64,000 nucleotides of DNA from Tillus elongatus (Eukaryota > Arthropoda > Insecta > Coleoptera > Cleridae), in the NCBI GenBank assembly GCA_964006375.1, contig OZ023262.1, positions 92,143,654-92,207,653 on the forward strand, read 5' to 3'. Below the pieces are notes generated by a model. The model had not been told where the DNA came from. It did not search any database and saw nothing but the letters and a program-made list of their open reading frames with translations. This document shows, one piece after another, positions 29,035 through 41,792 of the stretch. How positions within the stretch are numbered: position 1 is the stretch's first letter; each line of letters starts with the position of its first letter. The translations under genes and the position numbers were made by a program.

Positions 29035-31562
29035 CTGCTTACCTAGACGAGTGATATGACACCAAACACGTATGACTTTAACCAACAAATAAAAAATTGC
29101 TTGTGCGCATGCGCTAGCCGCCATGTTTAAATGGCGGTTCCTCGTTTACCTAATACAGGTTAGTTGGCTTTTGATTACGTCATCTCAGGTTAGTTCGCTA
29201 CTTGTTCGGGTTAAATCCGAAGTCAGGTGGTGGAGATATTCGGGTCTAGTCAGTGACTCCGCCACCTTGTGTTCGGGTTAGCTCGGAGGTCGTCGGGTCC
29301 ACCACCTTGTGCTCGGGTTAGCTCGGGGGTCGTCGGGTCTGGTCAGTTCCACCACCACCACCGCCACCACCGGTGACGGAGTGGCGGTGGTGGCTCCAGA
29401 AGGAACCATCTATACCTACTACAAGAGAGTGTGTGTTGGTTTTAGGTGTTAATACAGCTTGTTCTAACTTACTTAAATATTATATTTCTTCTGTTCAACA
29501 AGACGATTATTTTGATGTGTCACACATGTATGTAGCTCTAAGAATAGCTATACCGGAAGTGTCTACCGGAAGTAACATTTTTATTGAATATGCTTATAGA
29601 GTTTGCTTTGCTGAACAGCGTGTATGTATTGGTTCTATCGTACATCTCACCGATCTTCCGCGATAAGGGTTTGAAGTTTTTTATCTCATTTTCTTGTAGA
29701 GCTTGTTATGAAACGATATATTTTTAAAGTCGGTTCCTTTCTATCACTTTCCGTTCAAAAGATATAACGATTTAAAGTTTAGACCGGAAGTGGTCATTTT
29801 ATTGTATATTCCAATTTGATTTGGCCTCCTTAACACCGTGCATGTATTGGTTCTATCGTACATCTCACGGATCTTCCGCGATAAGGATTTGAAGTTTTTT
29901 ATCTCATTTTCTTGTAGACCTTGTTACGAAACATACATTTTTGAAGTCGGTTCCTTTCTATCACTTTCCGTTCAAAAGATATAACGATTTAAAGTTTAGA
30001 CCGGAAGTGGTCATTTTATTGTATATTCCAATTTGATTTGGCCTCCTTAACACCGTGCATGTATTGGTTCTCTCGTACATCTCACGGATCTTCCGCGATA
30101 AGGGTTTAAAGTTTTTTATCTCATTTTCTTGTAGACCTTGTTACGAAACAATATATTTTTAAAGATAGTTCATTTCTATCACTTTCCGTTCAAAAGATAT
30201 AAGGATTTAAAATTTAGACCGGAAGTGGCCATTTTATTGTATATTCCAATTTAATTTGGCCTCCTTAACACCGTGCATGTATTGGTTCTATCGTACATCT
30301 CACGGATCTTCCGCGATAAGGGTTTTAAGTTTTTTATCTTATTTTAGTCGCCATTTTTTAATTCTGCTTACTTAGACGAGTAACATGACACTAAACACGT
30401 GGGGTTAGCTTAAAACTAAGAAAGGAATTGAACCTGTAACCAACCATTGTTTCTAAGCTTACTGTTTAGTTATTCAGTACCTCTTTGTATTTCTTTGACG
30501 CTACCATATCAAGGAGCATATATCAGGAATCGAACCTGTATCTCTTTCAAAATAAAATCAACTACTTGCCGCGCCCACACATAAGGCTAAAAAAGTTCCT
30601 ATTTTTAAGAGTTGAACCTGTTGTCCATTTTGTTTCTGAGCTTCCTTCTTTGTTTTGCCAGCGACCTCTATTGTCTCTACGATATTTAAGTTTGGTTTCC
30701 TATTTGAACCTGTTGTCTATTTTGTTTCTGAACTTCCTTCTTTTATTTGCCAACGACCTCTGTGTGTTATTTTTAGAACCTACCCATATAACAATTGTGG
30801 CGTTCGGCTAATTTCTATGCGAAATCTAATAGTCTGTCTAATATTAAACATATTAATTATTATGTCTTATGTCTAATAACAAAAGCTTTATGAATGGTTT
30901 GTTTTAATGGGGGCGTAACTTTAAATCATGGAGTCCTCGACCTATACCATTATTCTCGCTTATCAACCTCACTCTCATTTGTCGGCTCTAAAGGTTGGAG
31001 TGACGTATCTTTAAATAATGGAGTCTTCAACCATCTTTAAAAGCGAAAGGCACCATCTTTAAGAACGAAAGCCGCAATTTTTATAATGTCAGGGGTATAT
31101 ATGTCAGCTTAAGGTATCACAGGTTAGGCCGCCATCTTTCATTCCGCAATTTTTTTATTCCGCCATTTTGGTTCCTCCGTTTTGGTTCCGCCTCTAATAT
31201 TAAACATATTAATTATTATGTCTTATGTCTAATAACAAAAGCTTTATGTATGGTTTGTTTTAATGGGGGGCGTAACTTTAAATCATGGAGTCTTCGACCT
31301 ATACCATTATTCTCGCTTATCAACCTCACTCTCATTTGTCGGCTCTAAAGGTTGGAGTGACGTATCTTTAAATAATGGAGTCTTCAACCATCTTTAAAAG
31401 CGAAAGGCACCATGTTTTATTCCGCCATTTTGGTTCCGCCATTTTGGTTCCGCCATTTTGGGTCCGCCATTTTGGGTCCGCCATCTTGGGGCGTGGCCAC
31501 GCCCACAAGGGGTGGGGCTCCGCCCCCACTTCCTGTCTAGCCCAAGTGTCCCATAACCTACT
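29035..31562 (-). repeat. Polinton right terminal inverted repeat
   Basis: Inverted counterpart of the left TIR. It includes about three copies of the ~217-bp satellite (29640-30345) and an internal direct duplication: about 30838-31020 recurs at 31194-31400, sharing ATATTAAACATATTAATTAT and CTTCAACCATCTTTAAAAGC. It ends with the ATGGCGG-type array and the terminal ACCTACT. Confidence 0.85.
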
Positions 31563-31568
31563 CATACC
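31563..31568. repeat. Target-site duplication CATACC (right)
   Basis: Matches 2326-2331 and follows the right terminus directly. Confidence 0.9.
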
Positions 31569-31578
31569 AAAACATATA

Positions 31579-33409
31579 CAGGGTGGCGCATTGAAAATCA
31601 AACAGACCGATTTGCGTCCAGAGAAATGTTTTTTTAAGAAACGCTGAAACACGTCAGTTTTAATATTGTGGGGGACATATTTTGACATAAAACTCAACTT
31701 TGCCACATCAACCCCTTAAGGGTGAACAACCCTTATATTTTAAATAGGGAACATAGGTCGAGTGTTACATCATTTGAAAGATCTTTCTTTTCTAAATTCA
31801 GCACACTATTTTTGTTTTTGAAATTTTATCAAAATGCAAAAACCCATTTCACTCATTTCGATAAGAAATGTGCTGATAGTCAATGTTTTGTTGGTTTGTA
31901 AACAAAAACTTGACTATAAGAACATTTCTTATCGGAACGAGAGAAATGCGGTTTATTATTTCACTTTATCGGTCGGTTTAATACTTGATAGTACTGACGA
32001 AAATTAGGTTCACAGTGGTGTATTCTGTAGAAGAAAGAGTTGAAATAATTACTCTTTTTTTCCAAAAACGATGACCGTGCCAACCATACCGCAAATTTGT
32101 TTAATGAACGACATCCGAACAGACATGTTAACAGAAAATACATTTCGGAGTAGTTGCAAAGTTTCGAGAATGTGGTTCAGTAGCCAACAAGAAACGGGAT
32201 CCTAGACGTGAATTTCCGGTTAGAAATAAGACTACTGAGATTGAAGTTTTATAATAAATTGCTGCAGACCCAACTTTGAGCACGAGAAAATTGGCCACTG
32301 TTTCAAACATCAAAAGAAGAACTATTCAGCGAATATTGAAGCATCATAAATTTCACCCGTATAAAATTCATCTTGTACAACAACTGAATGAAGATGACTT
32401 TGTTCGGCGGCTGGAGTTTCGTGAAGTTATGACTACACGAATAGCTGATAACGATAACTTTTTGTTCAATATCTGTTTTTCAGACGAGTGTACGTTTTTA
32501 TTCATAATTCATAATTGTCGTTATTGGGCAGATAATAATCCAAGAAATTTTCACGAAGTCCACACTCAAACTCCACAGAAATTGAATGTCTGGACTGGCA
32601 TTTTTGGAGACCGTTTAATCGGAACAATTTTTCTTAATGGCAATTTGAGTGGCGAAACGTATTTGGAGTTACTAGAAGATATCGTTTACCCTCTACTAAC
32701 TGACGCTGTTATGATTATGAAAATGATGATCGCTATCAAGAAAATCAATTAGTGTTTCAACAAGATGGAGCTCCTCCGCATTTATCACAACGTGTTTGGA
32801 ATTTTTTGGACAGAGAGTTTCCAGAGCAATAGATTAGGCGTAGAGGTGCTATTGATCGAGATAACTGGATTTAACTACTTTAGACTTTTTTCTATGGGGC
32901 CATTTAAAGAGTAGAATTTATGCAACAGAACCGGAGTCTCTGGAAGAATTACGACGACGCATTGTTGAAGAATGAGGTCTAATAACTCCACAAATGCTCC
33001 AGAATGTCAGAGCTCGTTTTGAACAAAATTTGTACTTTTGTATGGAAGCTGGTGGTCAACAATTTGGAGACTTACTTAACTGAATAAACATCTTTTAACG
33101 TTCGGTTTTGTTTCTTTGGTTTTTTTAACGAAAAATTGGCTAATTAGTGCATTTCTTATCACAGTGAATGAAATAAGTTCTGGCAATTCTAACTGTGAAT
33201 AATTTTTAAACGAGTTGATAAAACTTCCAAAAAAATTAGTGTGCTGAATTCAGAAAAGAAAGAGCTTTCAAATGATGTAACACTCGATTCAGGTTCCCCA
33301 TTTAATTCAAATAAAAATTAATATTTAAATTGACGTATTTCAGTGTTTCTTTAAAAAGAAATTTCTCTGGACGCAAATCGGTCTGTTTCATTTTCAATGC
33401 GCCACCATG
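31579..33409 (+). mobile_element. Mariner-like element 1 (IS630-Tc1-mariner), decayed
   Basis: TIRs of about 75 bp, CAGGGTGGCGCATTGAAAAT on the left and the complement of CATGGTGGCGCATTGAAAAT on the right, flanked by TA (31577-31578 and 33410-33411). It inserted ten bases to the right of the Polinton, in the same host repeat. The transposase inside is broken. Confidence 0.9.
32020..33083 (+). pseudogene. Mariner-like transposase, multiple lesions
   Basis: Helix-turn-helix-type text (STRKLATVSNIKRRTIQRIL) is followed by the first catalytic Asp in CFSDECTF and the conserved NVWTGIFGDRLIGTIF. After the 32752 stop the frame shifts to FQQDGAPPHLSQRV (second Asp). The third-Asp region is damaged by substitutions and stops; it ends near GGQQFGDLLN. 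The second element (38356-39428) shows the same protein, with the third Asp in WPPRSPDLTPLDFF. Confidence 0.85.
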
Positions 33410-35635
33410 TATAAAAGCAGCATAGGTATTAAAGGAAAAAAATAATACAATGAGCTTCACAGGCAACGACAAATTTGTTTTAAAAAAACCATTTTTGTTA
33501 TTTTGTTTCCAGAAATGGTTCTATTGAGCTGGCTAAAACTAATCGTCCAAGAGACTAATAAGAAAAAAATACCACGTTTATAATTTGGCAGGTATATTCG
33601 TTTCGTAAATAAAAATTAAATTTTCGGTAAATTTTGAGATTACCACACGGGGGCGTTTGAGAAAAAAGATTCAGAAATATACTTAGATCCTCTTCTGGAT
33701 GCACAAATCACAAGAAATGTTCCGGTACCAGGAGTGAATAGGGGCGTTGGGCGGGGAAGAAGATAAAAAGGAACTGTGACCAGAAAGTGCAAAAAACCAT
33801 GTTAGTTGCACCTCTATAAGCTGCCGTTATCCTATTTTGCAGCTATACCTCCTTAAAGTTCTGTTTATCCCGCCCAGAACCCCTATCTTCACTGCAGGTC
33901 CTGTACATTTCTTGCTGGTTGCTCCCAAAAAAATATTCTTGCTTACATTCTTCTTGTTTATCCATTGAGTGTCGTTGTAGGCATGCAGAAGGAGAACGGG
34001 AACCCCTGCGACAACGCAGCGAACCAAGATTTCCAATTTATATTTAAATTGCTACCCCATTTCATTTGATTAAAATATTTTTCCAAAAATGAAATTTAGG
34101 TTTCCTTGTTTGTCAGTCTTACATCGAGCGCTACAATATTTCCTCATTTTCTAAAAGTGTGGATACAGCAACAGTAAATAAGGGTTGAAAAAGGTCGAGG
34201 TGCATCAAACACATTATGGTAGGAATTTTTGTAAAACTATTTGAAATCCGATAACTCAATTTCCTATTACGCTAGAATCTTTAATCTTGAATCATAGTAA
34301 CACCTATGTAAACGCAACGTGGGTACTTAATTAAAGAAAAATAACATAAGGAGCTTCGCAGGTAACTAAAAGTTGGTTTTAAAAAACTTTTTTGTTGTTA
34401 TGTTTGCAAAAATTAGTTCGACTGTGTTGACTAAAACAAAACCATCCAAGTAATTAAAAGGTAAATACCTGCCATACTTATGATTTAGCAGGTACATTTC
34501 CTTTGTAAATAATATTTTTTTTCTAGAAAACTTTTGTAACTTGAATGAAATTTGTAACACAATTTTTTTAAGAGACTTGCAGTACTTACATATATCTCTA
34601 CCAAATTATAAATTTCCAGCTCCATGGAAAATAGAAACTTCTTCAAATGATCGCTAACTGGGACTTCTAAAACCGGTCTCCCAGGTCCATTTAAATTTAA
34701 AGAATTAGTTTTAATAATATACCTTACTAACAGTGTACAATTTTTATGAAAATTCACTACTATAATGCACTTGCTGCGTCCCGAACATTTTTTTGTTATT
34801 AGCGAATTTTCACTAGGAAAAATTTGCAAATAGAGAGGTCACGATGAAAAGCTTTTGCAAACATTTGTTTTGATGAGCGCGAATTTGGGTCTCTAGAACC
34901 CAAAACCAAGGTCCTTTAAAATTTTTATATGTGCGGACGAGTTCGTATATCAGCTATAATGGACATTTTTTCCCCAAAAATATACAAACATATTTTTGAT
35001 AACGCTATATTTTTGTAAGTCTCAGAGTAACTAGAATGAAACTTTACGTGTGGCTAGAAATGGTACAAATAAACCTATGTTGTGAATTATAAGTAATTTG
35101 GTATACAATATTTAGAGTTTTTTTTCAAATTAAAAATAAAATCCCAAGGACATGCGTTGAAACGACTTAGTGGTTAAAGTCCAATGCCTGAGAGACAGAG
35201 TAGTTAACCGCCACGCGTAGATTAATTCATACAACAGGTATAAACCATACATCAACAGTAGCCAAACTAAATAAATACCACGCATAAAACATACTACCCG
35301 AACCAACAATCGTGAAATCTCGGCCACAATTACAGAAAATGATAGATGACATGAAATTATATATTTGCGACGTGATTGTTATTTAACTGGGGGATGAAAT
35401 CAATTTTTAAAATTCACTATGTTTGTAGCTTGATGAACGGCCCCAAATAAAAATGATTCTAAAATGGTTTGTTTTATTTTTAAACTTAAACATAAGACGT
35501 AATATAAGACCGAAACAGCCCTTGAATGTGTTTCGGTGGCAATCCCACTAATTCTGTAATTAACTGTTACGTACACTTTTAATATACTACCCCGGGCATC
35601 AAGCTTGAGTCAAGTATCACGTAAACAAAACGTTA
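33410..35635. repeat. Dispersed host repeat, copy A right part
   Basis: Non-coding sequence similar to 42086-43860: AATGAGCTTCACAGGCAACGA, GGGGAACCCCTGCGACAA-type and GAAACGACTTAGTGGTTAAAGTCC blocks recur, in partly rearranged order. Inverted copies of the GCAGCAAGTGCGTTATGGTAG motif occur (34745-34790). No gene seen. Confidence 0.6.
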
Positions 35636-35644
35636 GTTGACGTA

Positions 35645-35718
35645 TCAGTAGATAGCTTAGTGGTAGAGTGCTAGGTTTCTACGCAGCAGTTTGCATGATC
35701 AAATCCAGCTCGATGAAT
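35645..35718 (+). repeat. tRNA-like SINE head
   Basis: A-box-like TAGCTTAGTGGTAGAGTGC and B-box-like GATCAAATCC at tRNA spacing within GTAGATAGC...CTCGATG. The stems are imperfect, so I call a tRNA-derived repeat, not a working tRNA. Confidence 0.4.
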
Positions 35719-37415
35719 GTATGTTTTTTTATGTTCTATTTTGACATTTGGAGAAACAGTAATGTACAGATTTCATACGTTTTGAACATTTTTGTTTAAA
35801 ATGCCTGAATAACTTTGTCACCTTTGAGTCTCAAATTATATTTTTCAGCAGACATTTTGTTATTGTTGATATTAAAACAGCGGTTTGATTAGGTTGACTA
35901 AAACGAAATCATACCAGCGATTAATGAAGAAAAATAACTGCTACTTTTATAATTTGGCAGCTACTTTACTTTTTTAAATATGAGATCCATGTAAGAAATA
36001 GAGAGATCGATGGTAACACTTTTCAAAGAATTGTTAAAATGTGCGCCTATTGGACCTCTAAAATCGATCTTCGAGGACTGTGTAAGTTTAAATTATTAAT
36101 TTTACTAATATGCCGTATAATAAGAGTGTACATATCTTATGAAAATTCGCTACTATAACGCACCTGCTGCGTCCTGAAATTCTTATACCATTTTGTGTTA
36201 TTTTAAGTTGTTGTGACAATATATTACCTGGCTCCGCACCGAGATGGCGACCCTGTCGTACATCTCACAATGTTTTAATGGTTTTCTTTTTAAACCATTT
36301 TTCAGTTAATATAATTAATCGAGTGGAGGTTCAATCTCGTAATGGAATTCTCCTTTGAATTTTGTTCAAATACAATATCAATTGAAAGCTCAACCAAGTA
36401 AACTTATACTCGTATTTGAACAGTGAAAATAAAAGAGTTTTGAAGTTAGATGCTTTACGCCTGGGCATGTGAATGGCAGTAAATGTGCCATTTTATAGAC
36501 AGTATTTAGTGCAACTGGTTCTTTATATTATTTTATTGGGAATTGGAAAATATTGTGTTACAAAATTTAAGTACGATTGAAAGTTAAATCCTGAATAGTC
36601 TTTTGATATTACAATATCAGGATTTACATACCGAACAAATTATAAACCCAACAAGTTTTTACGTATGCGTTTAATTTCGTCACTGTTGAAACGAAACTGC
36701 ATATAGATTATCGCGGTTAAATATATTAGCGAAATTTGGAGAAAAAATTGACTAATGTGGAAAACGCGATATTACGATTTTGAAAATATTCTTGCAATGA
36801 CCGGGAACTGGGACCCCCAGAACCCATGGTCGGGGCTAGTTTCAGTTTTTATATGTTTATATACAGTGTCTCTAAGATTAGGAGGGCCACTATGGGGATC
36901 TCCAAAACGGTAGCAGATACTTGACTTGGTTAAATAGGGAAAAAGTTTCGTACGCAAAAGCCCAATAAAATTGAGGCGAGACATCTTTAAAATTTTGATT
37001 TTTGAGATATTTTGAAAAACTTGTATTTTTGAATTTTACATTTTTTTTTTCTGGCCTTAATGGTGGACCTACACCAATACCGACGACACTTCTCCACAGC
37101 AACTTTTCATTTTTTTTAACGTAGTATCGCAAATTTTTGATCCGACGTTTCCTCTTTGCGGGACTTTTTTAAATACGGCCCTCGTTCTGTGATACCATAT
37201 TATGAAAGCCCCTTTTATTACACATTTAGCAATCTGTCACACTTTGTGGTTTGGTACCATTTTAGTCGTTTTTTAGACCTTAATCAAGAACATTCCTATT
37301 ACGGACCTGTACATAGCTTTTAAACTTAAGCTAAACAACTAGCTAGTTCAATTAACACTTTATGTCATTTAGGCGTTTAATAATTAAAACTCAGTGGATG
37401 AATTCAGGCAATAAT
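35719..37415. other. Non-coding host DNA with dispersed AT-rich repeats
   Basis: No supported gene. An inverted copy of the host motif (AACGCACCTGCTGCGTCCTG) lies near 36155-36175. Confidence 0.5.
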
Positions 37416-37781
37416 TTAATGTAATAAACACAGAAGAGATAAACTTAAATTTAAAAGACGATATATGGTTTGGAAAATAAATTTATAAACTATCAAAATT
37501 TTAAATATTCGTTTCAGTTCTCCACCCAGCATAATAACCGTATATGATTTTGTAAAGTACCAATAGTACAAAAAACAGCCAAAACCTGCCCAATAAAGAA
37601 TAACTAGATTAAATATACCCGTGGAGATTCTTTCTCTGGCTTCATAAATTCTGTTTGTTTTTTCTTCACTTTCTTCTGTCTGATGATGCTCAGCAGTTAA
37701 AGAAAAGAAAACCAACATTTGTGAAGCAAGAGAAGAGAAATAGTCTCCACGCCTGTATTCAGTATGGAACGGTTTCACCAA
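37416..37781 (-). CDS. Unrecognised ORF with membrane-like segments (121 aa)
   Basis: Opens MVKPFHTEYRRGDYFSSLAS; residues 22-30 and about 54-75 (GIFNLVILYWAGFGCFLYYW) are hydrophobic. Residue usage looks more protein-like than the neighbouring frames. It could be a host exon or a chance ORF in AT-rich DNA. I see no clear splice borders. Confidence 0.25.
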   Translation of the reverse strand: MVKPFHTEYRRGDYFSSLASQMLVFFSLTAEHHQTEESEEKTNRIYEARERISTGIFNLVILYWAGFGCFLYYWYFTKSYTVIMLGGELKRIFKILIVYKFIFQTIYRLLNLSLSLLCLLH

Positions 37782-37905
37782 GTATAGGCAACAACAATTA
37801 ATGAAGATATAAATTTATAGTCTGTTCGTATTTTTGTATGGTCATAACACATGAACGTATATGCTGTATGCCATGGTTGTAGAATTACAGAAAATATAGT
37901 AGAAA

Positions 37906-37908
<3 letters not shown>

Positions 37909-37971
<63 letters not shown>
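37909..37971. repeat. (TA)n microsatellite, left of mariner 2
   Basis: About 30 TA units abutting the left TIR of the second mariner copy. Confidence 0.95.
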
Positions 37972-37974
<3 letters not shown>

Positions 37975-39892
37975 TGGAGCATTGAAAACGAAACAGACCG
38001 AATGCGTCCAGAGAATTTTTTTTTTAAGAAACGCTGAAACACGTCAATTTTAATATTGAGGGGGGCATGTTTTGACATAAAACTCAACTTTGTCACATTA
38101 ACCCCTTAAGGGTAGTGATAACAACCCTCATATTTTAAATAGGGAACATGGGTCGAGTGTTACATCATTTGAAATCTCTTTCGTTTCTGAATTCAGCACA
38201 CTAATTTTTTTGCAAGTTTTATCAGCTGGTTTAAAAATTATTCACAGTTGTAGTTGCAAGACCGTATTTTATTCATTGTGATAAGAAATGCACTCATTAG
38301 TCAATCTTTCGTTAAGAAAACTAAAAAACAAAACCAAACGTTCAAAAATGTTTATTCAGTTGAGTAAGTGTTCAAATTCTTGACCACCAGCTTCCATACA
38401 AACGACAAATTTTGTTCAAAACGAGCTCTGACAATTTGAAGTATTTGTGGAGTTATTAGACGGCATTCCTCAACAATGCGTCGTCGTAATTCTTCCAGAG
38501 ACTCCGGTTCTTTTGCGTAAATTCTATTCTTTAAATGGCCCTAGAGAAAGAAATCTAAAGGAGTTAAATCCGGTGATCTAGGGGGCCACTCAATAGCACC
38601 TCTACGCCCAATCCATTGGCCTGGAAACACTCTGTTCAAAAACTCCCTAACACGTTGTGATAAATGCGGAGGAACTCCATCTTGTTGAAACACTAATTGA
38701 TTTTCTTCATAGCGATCATTATTTTCAACAATGTCAATTAGTAGAGGGTAAACGATATCTTCTAGTAACTCCAAATATGTTTCGCCGGTCAAATTGCCAT
38801 CAAGAAAAATTGGTCCGATTAAACGGTCTCCAAAAATGCCAGTCCAGGCATTCAATTTCTGTGGAGTTTGATTGTGGACTTCATGAAAATTTTATGGATT
38901 ATTATCTGCTCAATAACGACAATTATGACGATTGACTGTAGAGTTAAATAAAAACGTACACTCGTCTGAAAAACAGTTAATGAACAGAAAGTTCCTGTTA
39001 TCAGATATTCGTGCAATCATAACTTCACAAAACTCCAGCCGCCGATCAAAATCATCTTCATTCAGTTCTTGTACAATATGAATTTTATACGGGTGAAATT
39101 TATGATGCTTCAATATTCGCTGAATAGTTCTTCTTTTGATGTTTGAGACAGTGGCCAATTTTCTCGTGCTCAAAGTTGAGTCTGCAGCAATTTCTCCTAA
39201 AACTGCAATTTCAGTAGTCTCATTTCTAAACGGAAATTCACGTTCAGGATCCCGTTTTTTGTTGGCTACTGAACCACTTTGTCAAAACTTTGCAACAAAC
39301 TCCAAAATGTATTTTCTGTTAACATGTCTGTCGGGATGTCGTTCATTAAACAAATTTGCGGTACGGTTGGCACAGTCATCGTTTTTGAAAAAAAAGAGTT
39401 ATTATTTCAACTCTTTCTTCGACAGAATACACCACTGTGTTAATTTTGGGTAGGTCCATCAAATATCAACCCGAGCGATAAACTGAAATAATAAAACGCA
39501 TTTCTCTCATTCCGATAAGAAATGTTTTGATAGTCAATTTTTTGTTCACAAACCAACAAAACATTGACTATCAGCACATCTCTTATCGGGATGAGTGAAA
39601 TGCGTTTTTGCATCTTCAACTGTGAATAATTTTTAAACGAGTTGGTGAAATGAAAAAAAAAATAGTGTGCTGAATTCAGAAAATAAAGAGCTTTCAAATA
39701 GTGTAACACTCGACTCATGTTCCCTATTTAAAATATAAGGGTTGTTATCACCACCCTTAAGGGATTGATGTGACAAAGTTGAGTTTTATGTCAAAACATG
39801 TCCCCCTCAATATTAAAATTGTCTTGTTTCAGCGTTTCTCAAAAAAAGTTTCATCTGGCCGCAAATCGGTCTCTTTCATTTTCAATGCGCGA

Positions 39893-39896
<4 letters not shown>
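37972..39896 (-). mobile_element. Mariner-like element 2, inside a (TA)n microsatellite
   Basis: Same family as 31579-33409, with ends AGTGGAGCATTGAAAACGAA and the complement of TATGGTCGCGCATTGAAAAT. TA microsatellites lie against both ends, so it inserted into a TA run or its TA duplication expanded afterwards. The transposase is on the minus strand and is frameshifted. Confidence 0.88.
38356..39428 (-). pseudogene. Mariner-like transposase 2, frameshifted
   Basis: Better preserved than copy 1. The N-terminal part (38910-39173: STRKLATVSNIKRRTIQRIL, CFSDECTFLFN) and the C-terminal part (38541-38855: AWTGIFGDRLIGPIF, FQQDGVPPHLSQRV, WPPRSPDLTPLDFFL) are separated by an indel near 38856-38909. 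The second-to-third Asp spacing is 36 residues by my count, longer than classic mariner. The C-terminus continues to a stop at 38356-38358. Confidence 0.85.

Positions 39897-39981
<85 letters not shown>
39897..39981. repeat. (TA)n microsatellite, right of mariner 2
   Basis: About 42 TA units directly after the mariner's right end. Confidence 0.95.
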
Positions 39982-39985
<4 letters not shown>

Positions 39986-40665
39986 TTTTTAAAACTAGAA
40001 AGAGAAAAACATAAAACATATTTACACCTACGATAAGATTTTTAACGTTGTATACGCATTAGCAAATAAAAATTTCTGCATGAAGTCAAAAGAAGAATTA
40101 ATTTAATTGCGTTAGTTTCTTCAATACAAGTTCTAAAATTTTTAATGTGATTAGGCCACAATGAAAGTGTAAGTACATTCTTATTTCCTTTTATTTTAGG
40201 TAATTTTATAATTTTGATTTTTTCTCCTGAATTCTTGAAAACTTATTTAAGGGATATATCATGAAATACTGTACTTGAGCAATTAAAGTTAATGTTTGAG
40301 CACAAGAATGAATCTGTTTTGTAAATAATGCATTGTAAAATTAATGTCAGTGGAAAATTTTACCGATAGTATTATCTTTATTAACTAGCTTATTTATTTT
40401 ACGGTGGCAAACCTAAGTATTACATTTCAGAGTTTTTTTATAATACTGACAACACTGCTCATTTCTCAAGGCATAAATATAAGTCAATTATATGTATCCG
40501 ATGCTATCGCCATCTCTAAGATAGTTGCTGCAGTTTTCATCCCCCTGCGTAATGAAATTACATTTTGTCTCAGGCAGCCGTAGAAAACTTATTATTGCAT
40601 ATTTAATAAAAACGTAATAAAAATAAATAAATGAGCTACACATTTAGATTTTATTGAAAAATAGA
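39982..40665. other. Non-coding AT-rich DNA
   Basis: Nothing recognised. Confidence 0.5.
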
Positions 40666-40867
<202 letters not shown>

Positions 40868-41357
40868 GTGTGTGTGTCCAACCGATAACTCAACAAACAC
40901 TTCACCAATCGAAAGCAAATTTGGCAATTCCTTTCACTTTGTTAATACCTTGGATGAGTTCGTTAGACAGATTTGACATTGAAATACGTTCATAAAAAAC
41001 TCCGAAAAACTGTTTTAAAACGCAATATCTTTTAAATTACTAAAAGTATGCTAAGGTTACATGCACGTAAATATCGTACAAGTGGTCCCTCTCTAAGAAA
41101 TTTGAACTTAATCGGTTCAGTCAATTTTGAGTTATAACCAAATAAAAATAAATAATTTACGATATAACCTGAAATTACCTCTGAATGGGTGCCTATAATG
41201 TTAGACAAGGTCAGACAGATATATCAGGGTTACGTTGCTATTATAAACAAATGCTCCAAAGTAAACTTCAATCTAACAGGCTACAAAAATATGTCACAAT
41301 AAACAACCTGCGGGGTGGCGATTTGCTAAAACTCTCATTTGAATAGGAGGATATCAG

Positions 41358-41452
<95 letters not shown>
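41358..41452. repeat. (TA)n microsatellite
   Basis: Nearly pure TA for about 95 bp. The unique sequence on both sides (40867-41357 and 41453-41792) shows no gene. Confidence 0.95.
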
Positions 41453-41455
<3 letters not shown>

Positions 41456-41792
41456 GTAAATAGAAAATTTAATGAAAGTGATTCAATTTGTTTAAAGGCG
41501 ATCTAGAACTACGTTTTATTATTTACAAATATTAAGCTTTCCATTCTTCAGGGTGTTTAAAAGACATCTCCCTCCCCTAGTTAAATCTGACAACGCCAGT
41601 TAGCTATTTGTCATTTGTCATTTGTTATTTTGCAAACTGACAGCAGGGATGAAGTCGAGTTTGATGTTATCTACTTCTTCTTTGTTTACTGACGTCACAA
41701 ACAAAGAGGAAGAAGATAACTTTGAAATCGACTCTGTTAATACCTTAGAATTTTAGAATAAAGTACTTATTGTTTACTTTTAGTTGTCGTTT

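Larger units (their letters stand above)
2332..31562. mobile_element. Polinton/Maverick (adintovirus-like) element with nested insertion
   Basis: A 29.2-kb element (about 18.6 kb without the nested palindrome) bounded by inverted termini AGTAGGTAATACGGCACTTG on the left and the complement of AGTAGGTTATGGGACACTTG on the right. It starts AG, ends CT and is flanked by a 6-bp direct duplication. Gene content is diagnostic: DDE integrase with chromodomain, A32-like ATPase, adenain-like protease, penton and double-jelly-roll capsid genes. A DNA polymerase B core is absent, the integrase has a nonsense codon and the ATPase is split by a second element, so this copy is not autonomous. Many other frames remain open, which suggests fairly recent integration. 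Confidence 0.95.

Noticed and set aside
37416..37781. Host receptor gene exon
   Set aside because: Hydrophobic segments are suggestive but no family motif or splice site supports a named gene; left as a low-confidence ORF.
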